A DNA stretch of 64,000 nt from Ignelater luminosus (taxonomy: Eukaryota; Arthropoda; Insecta; Coleoptera; Elateridae): assembly GCA_011009095.1 (NCBI GenBank), contig VTPC01000500.1, positions 25,447-89,446 on the forward strand. Reading direction: 5' to 3'. The position numbers and the translations under genes are program-made. This document shows positions 1 through 11,185 of this stretch, piece by piece; position 1 is the first letter of the stretch; each line of letters begins with the position of its first letter. The notes under the pieces are model-generated. The model saw only the letters and a list, made by a program, of their open reading frames with translations. It made no database searches and was not told where the DNA came from.

Positions 1-1969
1 GTTGGAATTCCTTTCGGGGTAAGCTTTTTAATTACTTTTACCTTCTTAAAAAACTAATTCTTCCTTTATGATTTAATTTACTTTAGTATACAATCAAATT
101 TTGGCCCAATATTTTTTAGTTTGATTATTAAAATATTTTTGTGCTTATTTAGATTTTGGTTGCTGTTTTAAGTTTACACCTTTTTCCTCAAATTATAACT
201 TGTAGTTAATTCACAGTTCATTTTTTCTAAATTTATTGTATTTTCAAAATTTTTCTTTTTTGAGATAAAACGTTATTTGAGGTTTATTTACTTCAAAATT
301 GTAATCAACTTCTTTCTTGAAATGCTTTAATTTTACTGACAGTTATCAAAACGTTTTCTTTGTTTAGTATATTTATTTATTTGAATCATTTATACCGGGT
401 GTCCCGGCATCTTTAATAACACTATATGTTTACAAATTTTGACTTAGATTAGGATTCCTTCACAGCTATTTCTTTTGATCTATTATTATTTTTATTTTTT
501 TATAATTTTGTTTATTATTATTTTGATTATTTTTTGTTTGATTATTACTTATGAGACTGTACTTTGTTTGTGCATTTGTTTCCATTGGGACCCTTTATTA
601 TACGTGATCTTTTTTAATTTTTATTTCAATGTACGTATCAACTAATTGTGTTGCATTTTATAGTGTCTGTAACTTCCTTACCACGCGCTGAAGGCCACCC
701 TTTGAGTTTAAATGGTCTAAGATAATTAGCGTCTTAATGAAAGTAGTAAGTAGTAATACGTGAACAAAAACAGATAGTAATTTAATAAGTGGCAATGGTT
801 TTACAGCGAAAACTCTAAATCTGGAGATATCATTCACAGCTCTTAGTATTATTAACAATTCTCGAAACCAATTACACACCTCACGTTGATTTCAAAAAAT
901 ATTTAATTCAAATAGGAACGGAAAACGATCTGTTAAAAGTTGGAAACAATAAAGATTTTACAAACTTGGACTCACTATAATCTTGAGAACAAGTAGGCGA
1001 ATTTTCACAATCTTCAGATAATGTTACTTTCGTGTCGGGACTTATACATAACCCCAACTAGCAATGGAATTACTTGTACCAAAATGGAGAAAAATTCTTG
1101 GAGCCCTAGGACATTGTAGTAAGGGATTAGAAGTAGGTCACCTATTTTTGTTCACAATACATTAAGTGTGTTTACTATTAAAATTCTTAGAACACGTCCT
1201 CAAATTATCTTCTAGTTAAAACCTAAACCAAGAATACATTAAGATAGGACATTACACGTGGCATTCAAGATTCTAACCTATCTTTTAGTACACTAATGTT
1301 TTGTGTTTCTATAAAATTTAAATTCTTGATCTTGACTAGACATTTTACCTTTTTTTATTGTTGCATTTGGTTTTTATTTTATAAAACATTTATTTACTTA
1401 GATATGTCTAAAAATCATTTAGGTAGATTCTATTTGCCTGTTTCAGTGCTATTTACCCAGTTCATTTGGCAATTAAATAAAAAAATGAAGCTACTTGTCC
1501 AAGCAAATAAAATGCCCATGTAAAAGCTATTTTTCTTAAATAATTTATTAGTTATAGTTTCCCAGATTTAACATGTTTTCTTGACTGTTACTGCAATCCT
1601 TTTTTATATATAAACCCTTAACTTGATGTTTCATGTTAAGCATAAACTTACGTCATGCTAAAGTCAAAACATTCAAAACAAATGCTATTAAAATCAAATG
1701 TATCACCTAATAGTATTTGGCCAGAAAAACAATGCACTAAAATACCGCGTGTCCTGAATTTTCGGAGCGTCATCGTCGCGTCGCAAACGCACCTCCTTTC
1801 TGAAACTGTTGTGATAGAAGACCAAGTGGTCCGATTTGAAGGGGAAATGTTTCAAAAGACGAGGAAAAATACGAGAAAAACTTTATTTGAGATCTTTTCC
1901 AGTTGTTTAACAAGTACAAAGCTAAATAAGCATAATGTAAAATAAAGACAAGATCAATGTCAACTTCTG
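1..1969. other. AT-rich stretch without a supported gene
   Basis: Only short, low-complexity open frames occur here and none shows a recognisable domain. A short motif reading ACCGGGTGTCCCGG lies near 395-409. It resembles the ACAGGGTGT-type ends seen at several other places in this window, such as near 45762 and 48275, so a repeat end may sit here. I see nothing else that can be supported. Confidence 0.5.
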
Positions 1970-2680
1970 GGGCATTAGCGCAGGTGCTTCTCTGGCAATA
2001 AGCACTTTGGAACACCTCTGTGCAATCTGACAATACGCACCACGGGTGCAGAGACAGTTACCTTTGCATTCGCAAGAGATAAGGAGTAAAAGTGTCTCAG
2101 GGGAAGGTAAGGTCTTGTGTAGAACCAAGGTGTTGTCAACTTTTTGCCATTCCCAGGCAGCTTCTTTCCATCCATTCCTGAACTTGTTAGACATAATCAC
2201 TAACCTAATGAACAAATAAGTAGATTAAGAACGGAAATCTTCCTGCAAGTAGATAAGTGCGCAAACAATGCTGATCAAGAGCAGCAGTGTTTGATAAAAG
2301 GAAAACAAAATCAAAAATCCCCCGATTGTACAAATGCCGCTTCAATTGACTCATTGTTCTGCGTTCAGCAGTAGGATAAACGACACGAACAAATTTTTCT
2401 CCAACTCTGCACACATACTCCAGAGCTGTGTTCTTCACGTTACAAGTATAAGAAGTTTCCGATTTCAATGCAGCAGTTGTCTTCAGAAATTCGTAATCTT
2501 TCTTCTTTCTTTTTCCAAAGATGGCGGAAGTCGTTTTACCATCAGTAACTGCGTGACAAAATTAAACAACTGTCTTCATATCACCAATAATATCCTGTAT
2601 GGTATTGATGTCGCACACCTTGCCACGTACCTTACTAGTAGTTAGCACATGTAAAGCGGTCATTGTGGTGTTCTATGTGA
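1970..2680 (-). pseudogene. Decayed C-terminal part of a repeat-associated Cys-rich insect protein
   Basis: Read on the minus strand in several frames, this region gives a run of blocks in the order I recall for a protein family common in insect repeat-derived gene models. First come a 'GDMKTVV' block and 'HAVTDGKTTSAIFGK' (the family usually has a GCDTTSA motif), then 'ALEYVCRVGEKFVRVVY', then 'NTAALDQHCLRTYL'. A tryptophan-rich 'WEWQKVDNTLV' block and a Cys-rich tail 'CECKGNC...C...RCSK' follow. Frames change between blocks and stops interrupt them, so this is not a working gene. The family has been linked in my memory to PIN/FEN-like nucleases, but that link is weak here. The fragment at 3378-3602 is probably its N-terminal side. 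Confidence 0.45.
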
Positions 2681-3377
2681 AATCGATCTCAAGACACGGC
2701 AGTTTGCTTACTCGTTTTCTCTATTCTTCAGTTCTTTTTTAGGAAAATTCGCGAATTTACGTATTCGGACGGCATATGATTATTTAACATTTCAAATATT
2801 CGCAGCCATAGTTAAAACGCATTCGTCAAATTCATTTCTCAAATTTATTGATAGAGCAGCGTTAAGATAAAACCTTCTCTTAGTATTATATTCCGTGTGT
2901 ACATATGTTATTTCTTGAAAATTAAATTTTTATCTTTTCTGTTGTATAAAATTAGAAATCTCTGATTATCTTCCTTTATGTAGTTAAATTTACAACTTTG
3001 TTAAATAATTTCTTTTAAGAACTCTCTAAGAAAATATGTTCTCCGTGTTAAATGTAATGCATTAGTGCATTGCATATAATGAAATTATCTCTAGTTTGGA
3101 ATTTTATAAGTTCAAATAAGGAACTTCGAGATAATCTATCTCTTGGAAAATTTATTCTCTCAGGATTTATGTTCGTTCCGACCATAAAAACTGTCGCCTT
3201 GCCTAATTTAGGGTAAGATTTATAATCACATTTGGTGAGATAACAAACACAGTAATGCCCGAGGCTTCTAACCGATGCCGTCCCATCCTCCGGTTGTCTT
3301 CATTGGTACTTCTTATAACACGCGTTATTGTAGACCAATAGATGCTTGACCAAATCCCTTTCGGAGTCGGAGACCTG
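2681..3377. other. No gene seen
   Basis: AT-rich sequence between two fragments of the same decayed protein family. It probably holds the degraded middle of that element, but I could not recognise any residue block in it. Confidence 0.4.
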
Positions 3378-3602
3378 TCATTCCGAACGACAGTTTAGAA
3401 AGAGTCTTCCGAGCAGCTTGTCGAGTAAGACACGCGCACCCCGTGTTTGTGCAAATAGTTCGAACTTAAGACAATTTGCAAGTTCCAGGATCTTTTCAAG
3501 TGTTTGGAAAGCATCCGCATAAGTCCCGTTCACAGTCTGAATGAACGCACCGTAATTAATTCTGTCTTCGAATAGTGAATACCCTGACAATTCCCTGGAT
3601 TT
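3378..3602 (-). pseudogene. Fragment of the same repeat-associated protein, N-terminal side
   Basis: A 70-residue open frame contains 'FIQTVNGTYADAFQTLEKIL' followed by 'KFELFAQTRGARVLLDKL'. I recall this helical segment upstream of the Cys-rich part in the family described at 1970-2680. The order is right for one minus-strand unit: N-terminal part at higher coordinates, C-terminal part at lower coordinates. The expected aromatic residues after 'TR-AR' are replaced, and the frame stops soon after. It could be a chance resemblance, so confidence is modest. Confidence 0.4.
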
Positions 3603-6600
3603 ACCAGATGTGTTATTTCAGTATTAGTTATTGAATGAACTTTCGTGTCTTCGACGAAATAAATGAACTATTTTCGCACCGAGCTCTTAATATTCCTACC
3701 TTTTTGACTCTCACATCGTTTTCCGTGTATTTTGAAGAAAACCTGTGATGCTGCAGCGTTCTCCTTGTTTATACAGTTTACACATTAAAGGCGAGAAAGA
3801 TTCTATCCTTGTCAAATATTTACCTACAATTCTGGTATGTACGTGAAGTCGTCGCTCCGTCGCTGGAAATGTTATGTGTTTAGTTTATAAGAGCCTTGTG
3901 TAAACAAGTGTTGAGTGAAGTGGTCGTGAATTGTGCCACAAACTTGGATACCTTTTGGATTAGTTCCTGTATTACGGTAAATGATCGTACCAAATAAATT
4001 TGTACCTTATGAAGGATCTAAAGTTGACACTTATCGTCTGGCAACCGTGAACTTTGGTTAAGATAGATTAATCACCACTTTGTTGTAACGTCGTTACACA
4101 TTAGTGAAAAACTTTGTAAAAGTATATTACATAGCTGAAATGTATTATTTTTGCTAGCTTCTTAACGTAAAGATTAAATCATCGAAATCTATTATTTCAC
4201 CATTTCTTTTTTTATTTTATACCCTGGCTTTTCTTTTGAAAGTAACGTAGTAGTAGATTGTTTCAGAGGTCAGCTGTTTTGGAGCCAGTGGACGACGACC
4301 TTCACATATATACATAACGTTAGTTTTATCCCTTACTGGGAACGTGAGTATATTTATTGTAAGCAAAACAATTTCGTTTCTTTGTGTTTGTTTAATGTTC
4401 GAACTTGTTGTTTCGAATCTGAAAAGCTTCTGGTGTAGTGACCTAGATAAGGAGAACAACTGCAGGCTCTTTCCTTCGAAATTAGGTCAACGACATTCTT
4501 CTGCAGCTGACGTCCTTTTGATACCAAATTTCTTCAAGATTCTCGTACCTACACTACCGTCTACCGCCGGCACTAGGCCCTCATTGTGCACGACTTGTCT
4601 CCGGCTATTAAGAGCTAGTTCAAAGTTGGCATATCTGTTAATATTATGTTGTGTATACCGTAATTCCATGTAGCACTTTGTACTTACAAGAAACATCGCT
4701 CAAGTGTCCCTCTCCGATATGTTGTAAAGCATCAAAATCTGAAAAACATAATTTCTTTTTAGCTGGTAAAAATTGTTTGAGGGGTAATTACAACCCCACT
4801 GTCTGTTCGGCAGTGATTTTGGAGTTTCACATAGAAGCACTCATCCGACTTAGATAAAACCAACGTTAAGATACTTCTTACAATGAACCATGAAAACGGC
4901 TTTGAACGTTACATCGCATATAGTCAAATAAAAGATTTTTCACAAATTTCTTGCTATTCATCAGCAGGAATAAAGTAGAGGTGAATTGTGAAAACACTCT
5001 GCAACATACTTGTCCACAACCTTTCAAGGTTAGTAAACTACCCCCTCAAATATGTGATTTTCTTGGAAGTCTGGAGCAATAGTGGTTTGGAATCTTGAAG
5101 CTCATATGGATCATAAAAGTAGCAAAATAGGTTTTAGTTTACGCGTTGGCTGCTAACAAATGAAAACAGGGCACCCCCTTCAACTCTAAAAGCATCCCCT
5201 TTGATATATCAGCAAAGACAAATTTATTGGATGTTTGTTGATGTATACAGAGAAGAAATTTAAATTAACTTTTCTTCGTATATTTATAAAAAGTTGCTAC
5301 GGATGCAGTAAGGACCCTTTTGATAATTTGTTATATACAGGATATTACAGAAAAACGTATTACTTTTGTTATTTCTAAATTACCTTTCCTTTTTGTTTCC
5401 GCAATATGAATTTACATAAATAGAAATGCTGAAATAAGTTTTAACAAACCCAGGGCCATACAATGGGGGAGTGGTTTCGGAACATACGCTATTTGAGTTT
5501 TAATCTTAGTTGTCTCCAATCTTAATAATTCCTGTATAGAAGTAAAAATAATTAGACCTGCAAGCAAGAAGGTGGGTTATTATTACACCAATGTAAACAG
5601 TGCCGAATTTCAGAAGAAACATTGACTACTGCTTGAACTACTAATTTCATAGTAAAACTATATTTACAAATCACTTTTTTCCCACCTCTAAACAATCTAG
5701 AGGAATTCGATTTTTGTTTCTTTATAGAATAGAGCTTTGCATGTAACAGAATGTGTGTTAATTTAAAAAATCTAAAAGTCCGCGATCTTAGTTACTGTGA
5801 AATGCAATTCTGTAGATTGAAATTCCTTAGCATTGTAAAATGCCACTATCAAGTGTCTTTCTAAAAATAAACGTAGGATAGACGTTGTACTACAACACTT
5901 TTTCAGTAGACGGAAGCATGGTTTATCTTTATATTAAGTAGAAAAGGCGATATTGATTAAGTAAAATGTCTAGTTCTCTTTTTTTTAAGATTTGCATATC
6001 TGCTCAGGGAAAACACACTTTATAAAAAAACAATAGGTTACTTAATTATTTTTCGTGAATTTGCATTTGCTTTAAATCAGATTTTGTCGAACTGAAACAA
6101 GAAAGGTATACTGACATCGTTAAACTACAATTTCTCGGTTTACAGTCATAAAAGGTAATATTTTAGGGAGGACATAGAAGATCGTGAATCATAAAAAGAC
6201 AAGAAGGGCGGAAGCCACATCCATGGGTCTTTAAAAGAAGTAGGGACAGAAAAGCCAATGCGGCAAAGGAAAAAAGAAATGAGGCCAGAAAAGGAAGTTA
6301 AAAAATAACAAATGTGGGTACTAAGGTATGCGCATTTTGGATTGCGGTAATGTCATGCCCACAAAACCTACGACATGTAATAACTTCTAAGGAAAAAGAA
6401 CAAAAATCCTTAAATACCCAACGACGCATACTGATACGTAAGTTAACCTTTCCTTTGTCTTGTTAGTGCTTTATACATTTTTATTGGACTCGTATAATAA
6501 CCTTTCTTTTATAACTTCTGAGATGCGCTCAAGGTGGATACAAAAAGAATTAAATTCCATTTTACTCTGAACACAAAACAAAATGTGTATATTATTGAAA

Positions 6601-9063
6601 AAGTTTGTTTCTTCCATTGAAAAAGAATAAAAAGAAATTCAAATTAAGTTTGATAAAATTCCAAATACCAAAAGTGCATTAACAAATGCGAACTAAATGA
6701 ATTAATTAATTAGTTTGTCTTCTTCTTGTTTCAACTACACCCGATAAATTTCTAATTTCTAGCAGACGAAAAGTGAGAATACAGTTTGAAAAGGGTATCC
6801 GTGTTGTTGTTTCTGTGGACAGCTGTTGCTGTTTCGTATTTAATCAAACTTGTAAACCGACATGAAGGATGCATATATCAACGAGCTGTATTCCGGACGT
6901 ACGCTGCAAAGAGAATACGTGATCCGAAATGTTTTCAGTTTTTTTCTAAACTACCATTACTGTAATTAAAAATATTCAAGACTAGTAGCATCTCAGTGTA
7001 GTATAAATATTTACGTTTAATAAGGAAAATTGCAGGTATCAAAACAAACAGAAATTCTGTTTTTTCGATGTAACCCAATGGCAAAATATGTTTTTAAAAT
7101 GAATGAATTTTAGGAAAAGTAGGTAGAAAGAAATAAGACTCTTTTTTGTGTTAATGTACAAAAGCATAAAAACATTATTTTATGTTGCATTAAACAAATT
7201 GCCAGCCAAACAGATACATGCTTGTGAATCAACACATAGCGTTATTTGCGTTCTGCAATTCTCTTTCTGCGTCGGTTTGGTACGGATTTTACTACAGTTG
7301 CATTTCAAAGAGTCGTCAGACTAATCTGGAGTGCATCTCAATTACGCAGACCTCTTTTATGAAATACACAACTAGCGTAAATCTACTCTAGAAATAGCGG
7401 CGGCTCTTGGAAGAAAGAGAGCACAGTTTGTTAGACTTTCATTGAATTTTTCTTTATTCAAAACATTTCGCATGGTTGGTTAATACAAAAATGAATGGTT
7501 ACGCATTTTTCAATATCTCTTATGCTATTCCTTTATGAAATAAACTATTTTTAACAAAAGGATGATTTTAAATCAGGCAAGTAAATAACTGAACTGTCGT
7601 GCAAACATTTAAAATCTTAAAAGAAGCACAATCGGCGGCCTGTCAAACAATGGCTACGTTTGTGGGTATTTCGAACTCACTTCTTCGAATAATGTGCTTT
7701 GCGTATCTTTGTATTAAAAGCACAAAACAAAAAAGAATCCGATCATTAGAAAAAAGCAGGTACAATAAGAAATAACAGCAGGACGGATGCTTGTCCGTTT
7801 TAGGGTTCTTCAATATTTTTCTTATATTTGCAATCTATAATTCGATAACTCCCAGTTCTGAGGTTTTCATTGATAGAAGTTTTGGAGCTGATTCGATTCG
7901 AACAGACCAGAATAAAACTCAAGCTTTGGAAAAACCCACGCACTATTAAACAACAAACAAGTCATATTGATCCTAAGCTTGTTACCCAAAAGATTCAATC
8001 AGCTCAAAAACAAGTATTAGTAGTTGAAACCAAGAACATAAAAGTGAGTCTGGTCCAAACTGAAACTTTAAGTTGGGTATTAACTTTCAAAGAAGTTTTA
8101 AACAAACGAGGTAAAAGTAAAATATGGTCAAGGTACAAAGACAAAGTAGTATTGCAAACTGCCTCAAAGCTGAAGCCTAAGCTGTTCAATTACATTGTCT
8201 CTTGAGGAAAGCCTTCACAAAGTGATTATTCAGATTTAAAATAATATCAGCTCTTTGCACGAAAGTATTCCACAGCATCTCTCGTTTTGATCAAGTTATT
8301 GATTTGTTATTAAATCTCTAAAAAGTGATTTATGAGTTATGAGTTAAATTTGTCGTTTGACTGATCGTGTAAGTACGTGAATATTCTTGACCACGTCTGT
8401 TTCTGATAGTTTACTATCAGATTTCTGTTTTAGCAGGAGCTAGATTCAGTAACTTGACCAGAGAAATAATTTTTGACCATAATAAACATTTCTCTAGAAG
8501 GACACCTTCGTGCAGTAGAGTTTCTTACTATTTTAAAATATATCTCGAGAGGACAAAGTGATTCACAAAGTTTGGCCCATATGCTCAATGTAGTGCAGGT
8601 GTTGCTCGTTCTAAGAGAATTATCCTTAGACTGCAAGTTGAAGTTACCATAGATTGAAATAACACGCGTGAGAATGTCTGCAATGTTTGCAATACTGTCT
8701 GTATGTTTAGATTTCAACATTCATATTAGAATGTAGAAATTAAATATGATTTCAAATTTTCTTTAATCATTTATATAAAATAAATTAGTTTTATCATGTA
8801 ATTTTAAAATTAGTATAATTAAATATAAAAAGATTTCTTCTTCAGCATGTAAGCTTCAGTTATTAATCATCGCCTGAAGATGACTATAGTTCATTAAAAA
8901 TAATCGAAACATATGTTGCTATAAATGTAATGATTCATTTGTATATTTGTAATAAAAACTTATAGAGAGGACTAATTGATATGTTTTATTATTATACGAA
9001 CATCTGTAAGGTAACGTCTCCCAACATCTTACTTCAAAAGTAGTATAAAGCAGGTGGAGCCAC
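3603..9063. other. Long AT-rich stretch without a supported gene
   Basis: No domain, splice-supported exon pair or RNA gene was recognised. A 111-codon frame at 7870-8205 is basic and resembles nothing known to me. At about 8871-8910 the sequence GCCTGAAGATGACT is followed by CGAAAC, a pairing that recurs in insect repeats and may mark a repeat end. The last ~60 bases lead into the inverted-repeat element that starts near 9064. Confidence 0.45.
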
Positions 9064-9410
9064 ATCCTAAAGACTATATAGAATCATATGGGAAAAAAAG
9101 GATAGTTATAGGATAATTAAGTGTCTCATTTCCAAATTTTAGGCTCTTCAATTTTCTTTAATTAAAGGTGCCTCTAGCTTTAGAAATAATTAGCGGAACT
9201 TACGATAGGAACTTAATAAATCTAGATGAAGGTAGTAAATAATTACAGACTAATTAAAGGCTTCACAATGACATCGCACATCTTCACATTCGACGATTTT
9301 TAAAGTGCTTCTTTAGAAAGCGAATCAAACCAAAGTGATGGAGTTCACTTAGGCGAAAATAATCGAAAGGAGGTTTAATTTTTAATAACAATACCGAGAG
9401 TCTTTAATTA

Positions 9411-9835
9411 GCCTTTAATTATGAACAAATAAACTTTTTAAAATCAGGGCCGTTGGTGTGAATACTTGCATCCCGGTCCTCTACAACTAACTTAGATCGC
9501 AATTATTTTAAAAAATCAAACATAAGTGATCTTTTTTGGCAAATTCTTAAAGCCTTTAATTATGAACAAATAAAATTTCCAAAATAGGGACGTTGGAGTA
9601 AATACTTGCACCCCGGTTCTCTACAACTAACTTAGATCGCAATTATTTTGAGAAAATCAAAAGTCAAAGTCATCCTTTCTGGCAAATACTTGAAGCCTTT
9701 AATTATTTACAAGCAAGTTTTTCAAAATCAGGTCGTACGTGTGAGTACTTGCACCACGGCTCTCGACAATTAACTTAGACCGAGATTATTTTTAGAAAAC
9801 TAAACATAAGTAATGTCTTCAAGCAAATTCTTGGA
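9411..9835 (+). repeat. Three tandem ~141-bp units, left array
   Basis: Each unit starts with GCCTTTAATTAT (9411, 9552, 9695). It continues through a block with TACTTGCA followed by CCCGG or a variant, then CTAACTTAGA, then an AT-rich end. Spacings are 141, 143 and 141 bp. A fourth partial start follows at 9836. Confidence 0.75.
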
Positions 9836-10004
9836 GCCTTTAGTTAGCCTTTAATTATTTACAATCTTCTAATTTACTTTTAATCTTGAACACACTTAAA
9901 AATCGATTCTTATTTGGCCGTTTCAATTCTTATTGAACCGATTTTTTGCGACTTCTACAGTTTTATGAAATATAAGTATTGCAATATTATTCATCAGTAT
10001 GAAA

Positions 10005-10835
10005 GGCTTTAATCATTCTTACAAAAAAATTAATTTTTCTATAGTTTTCTCGAAATAAATAAATTTTTCTCATCTGTGACAGTTGCAGTGCAAATACTCA
10101 TGCTTACGGCCTTGAGTTTGAACAAATTCTTTGTTAATAATTGAAGCTTTATTACAGGCTTCAGAGATTCCAACAAAAAGATTAACTCTTTTTAGTTTTT
10201 TTTTACGATAATTTCCTAATATCTGCATTTTTGGTGACTAAGGTGCAAGTACACTACAAGTACACTAAGATGCCACCATACTAGTTGCAAGTACTCAGAC
10301 TGACAGCTCTGATTTTGAAAAACTTGATTGTTAACAATTAAATACTAATTAGAGGTTTGAAGATATGTTTATAGATTAAAATATAGGTTTTGTATAGTTT
10401 TCTCAAAATAATTTTCGACCATGTTAGTTCTCGATGGCCAGGGTGCCAATACTCATCTATATGGCACAAATTTTGAAAGACTAGCTTATTACTAATTAAA
10501 CGCTAAATAAAAACTTAAAATATTCGCTCGAAAAGAAAGGCTAATTAAAGGCTTCAAGAATTAGCTAGAAAAGATGAGGTTTGTACACTTTTCTCAAAAT
10601 AATCATTGTCTATGTTGGTTGTTCAGGACCGGGATGCAAGTACGCACACGTACGACCCTGATTTTGAAAAACGTTCTTGTAAATAATTAAAGACCTCAAA
10701 AATTTGCCAGAAAGAATGAGTTATGTTTGATTTTCCCAAAATAATTGCGGTCTAAGTTAGTTGTAGAGGGCCGGGGTGCAAGTATTCACTCCAACGTCCC
10801 TGACTTTGAAAATTTTATTTGTTCATAATTAAAGC
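10005..10835 (-). repeat. About five inverted copies of the ~141-bp unit, right array
   Basis: The same unit appears in reverse orientation with boundaries near 10835, 10694, 10552, 10355, 10161 and 10005. The two outer units keep the 141-bp length, while the inner ones are longer (about 155-197 bp) and more diverged. The reversed motif CCGGGATGCAAGTA or CCGGGGTGCAAGTA marks most copies. Confidence 0.7.
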
Positions 10836-11185
10836 CTAATTAAAAACTCTCAGTATTGTCCTTAGAAATCAAACTTACTTTGGGTTATTTTCGCCCAAGT
10901 GAACGCCATTACTTTGGTTTCATTCGTTTTCTAAAGAAGTACTTAACAAATCGTCGAATATGAAGATTTACAATGTCATCGTGAAGACTTTAATGAACCT
11001 TTAATTATTCACTACCTTCATTGAGATTTATTAAGCTCGTGTGGTAAGTTTCGCTAATTATTTCTAAAGCTAGCGGAATTTTTAATTAGAAAAAAAATTG
11101 AAGAGCCTAAAATTTGGGAATGGGGCATTTAATTAGCGTATAACTAGCCTTTTATTTTCCATTGGTTCCATACAGTTTTTACGAT

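Larger units (their letters stand above)
9064..11185. mobile_element. Foldback-like inverted-repeat element, non-autonomous
   Basis: The reverse complement of the right part aligns along the left part, from CTAAAGACTATATAG near 9066 against GTAAAAACTGTATGG ending near 11183. Outer arms of about 350 bp (roughly 9064-9410 and 10836-11185) share blocks such as CCAAATTTTAGGCTCTTCAA. Inside them lie arrays of a ~141-bp unit: three copies pointing one way (9411-9835) and about five pointing the other way (10005-10835), with a short centre. By eye the arms are roughly 80% alike. No coding frame occurs inside. This is the architecture of foldback-type or long-TIR non-autonomous DNA elements. Exact ends and a target duplication were not determined. 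Confidence 0.7.

Noticed and set aside
7870..8205. 111-codon plus-strand frame, rich in Lys and Gln
   Set aside because: No domain or splice signals, and nothing I recognise; length is within chance for this much AT-rich sequence.
8871..8910. Hammerhead ribozyme suggested by CTGAAGATGA and CGAAAC
   Set aside because: The invariant CTGATGA core is not present and stems could not be drawn.
9411..10835. CRISPR-like array because of regular spacing
   Set aside because: Units are ~141 bp and repeat throughout, with no unique spacers; the setting is a eukaryotic genome and the arrays are inverted to each other.
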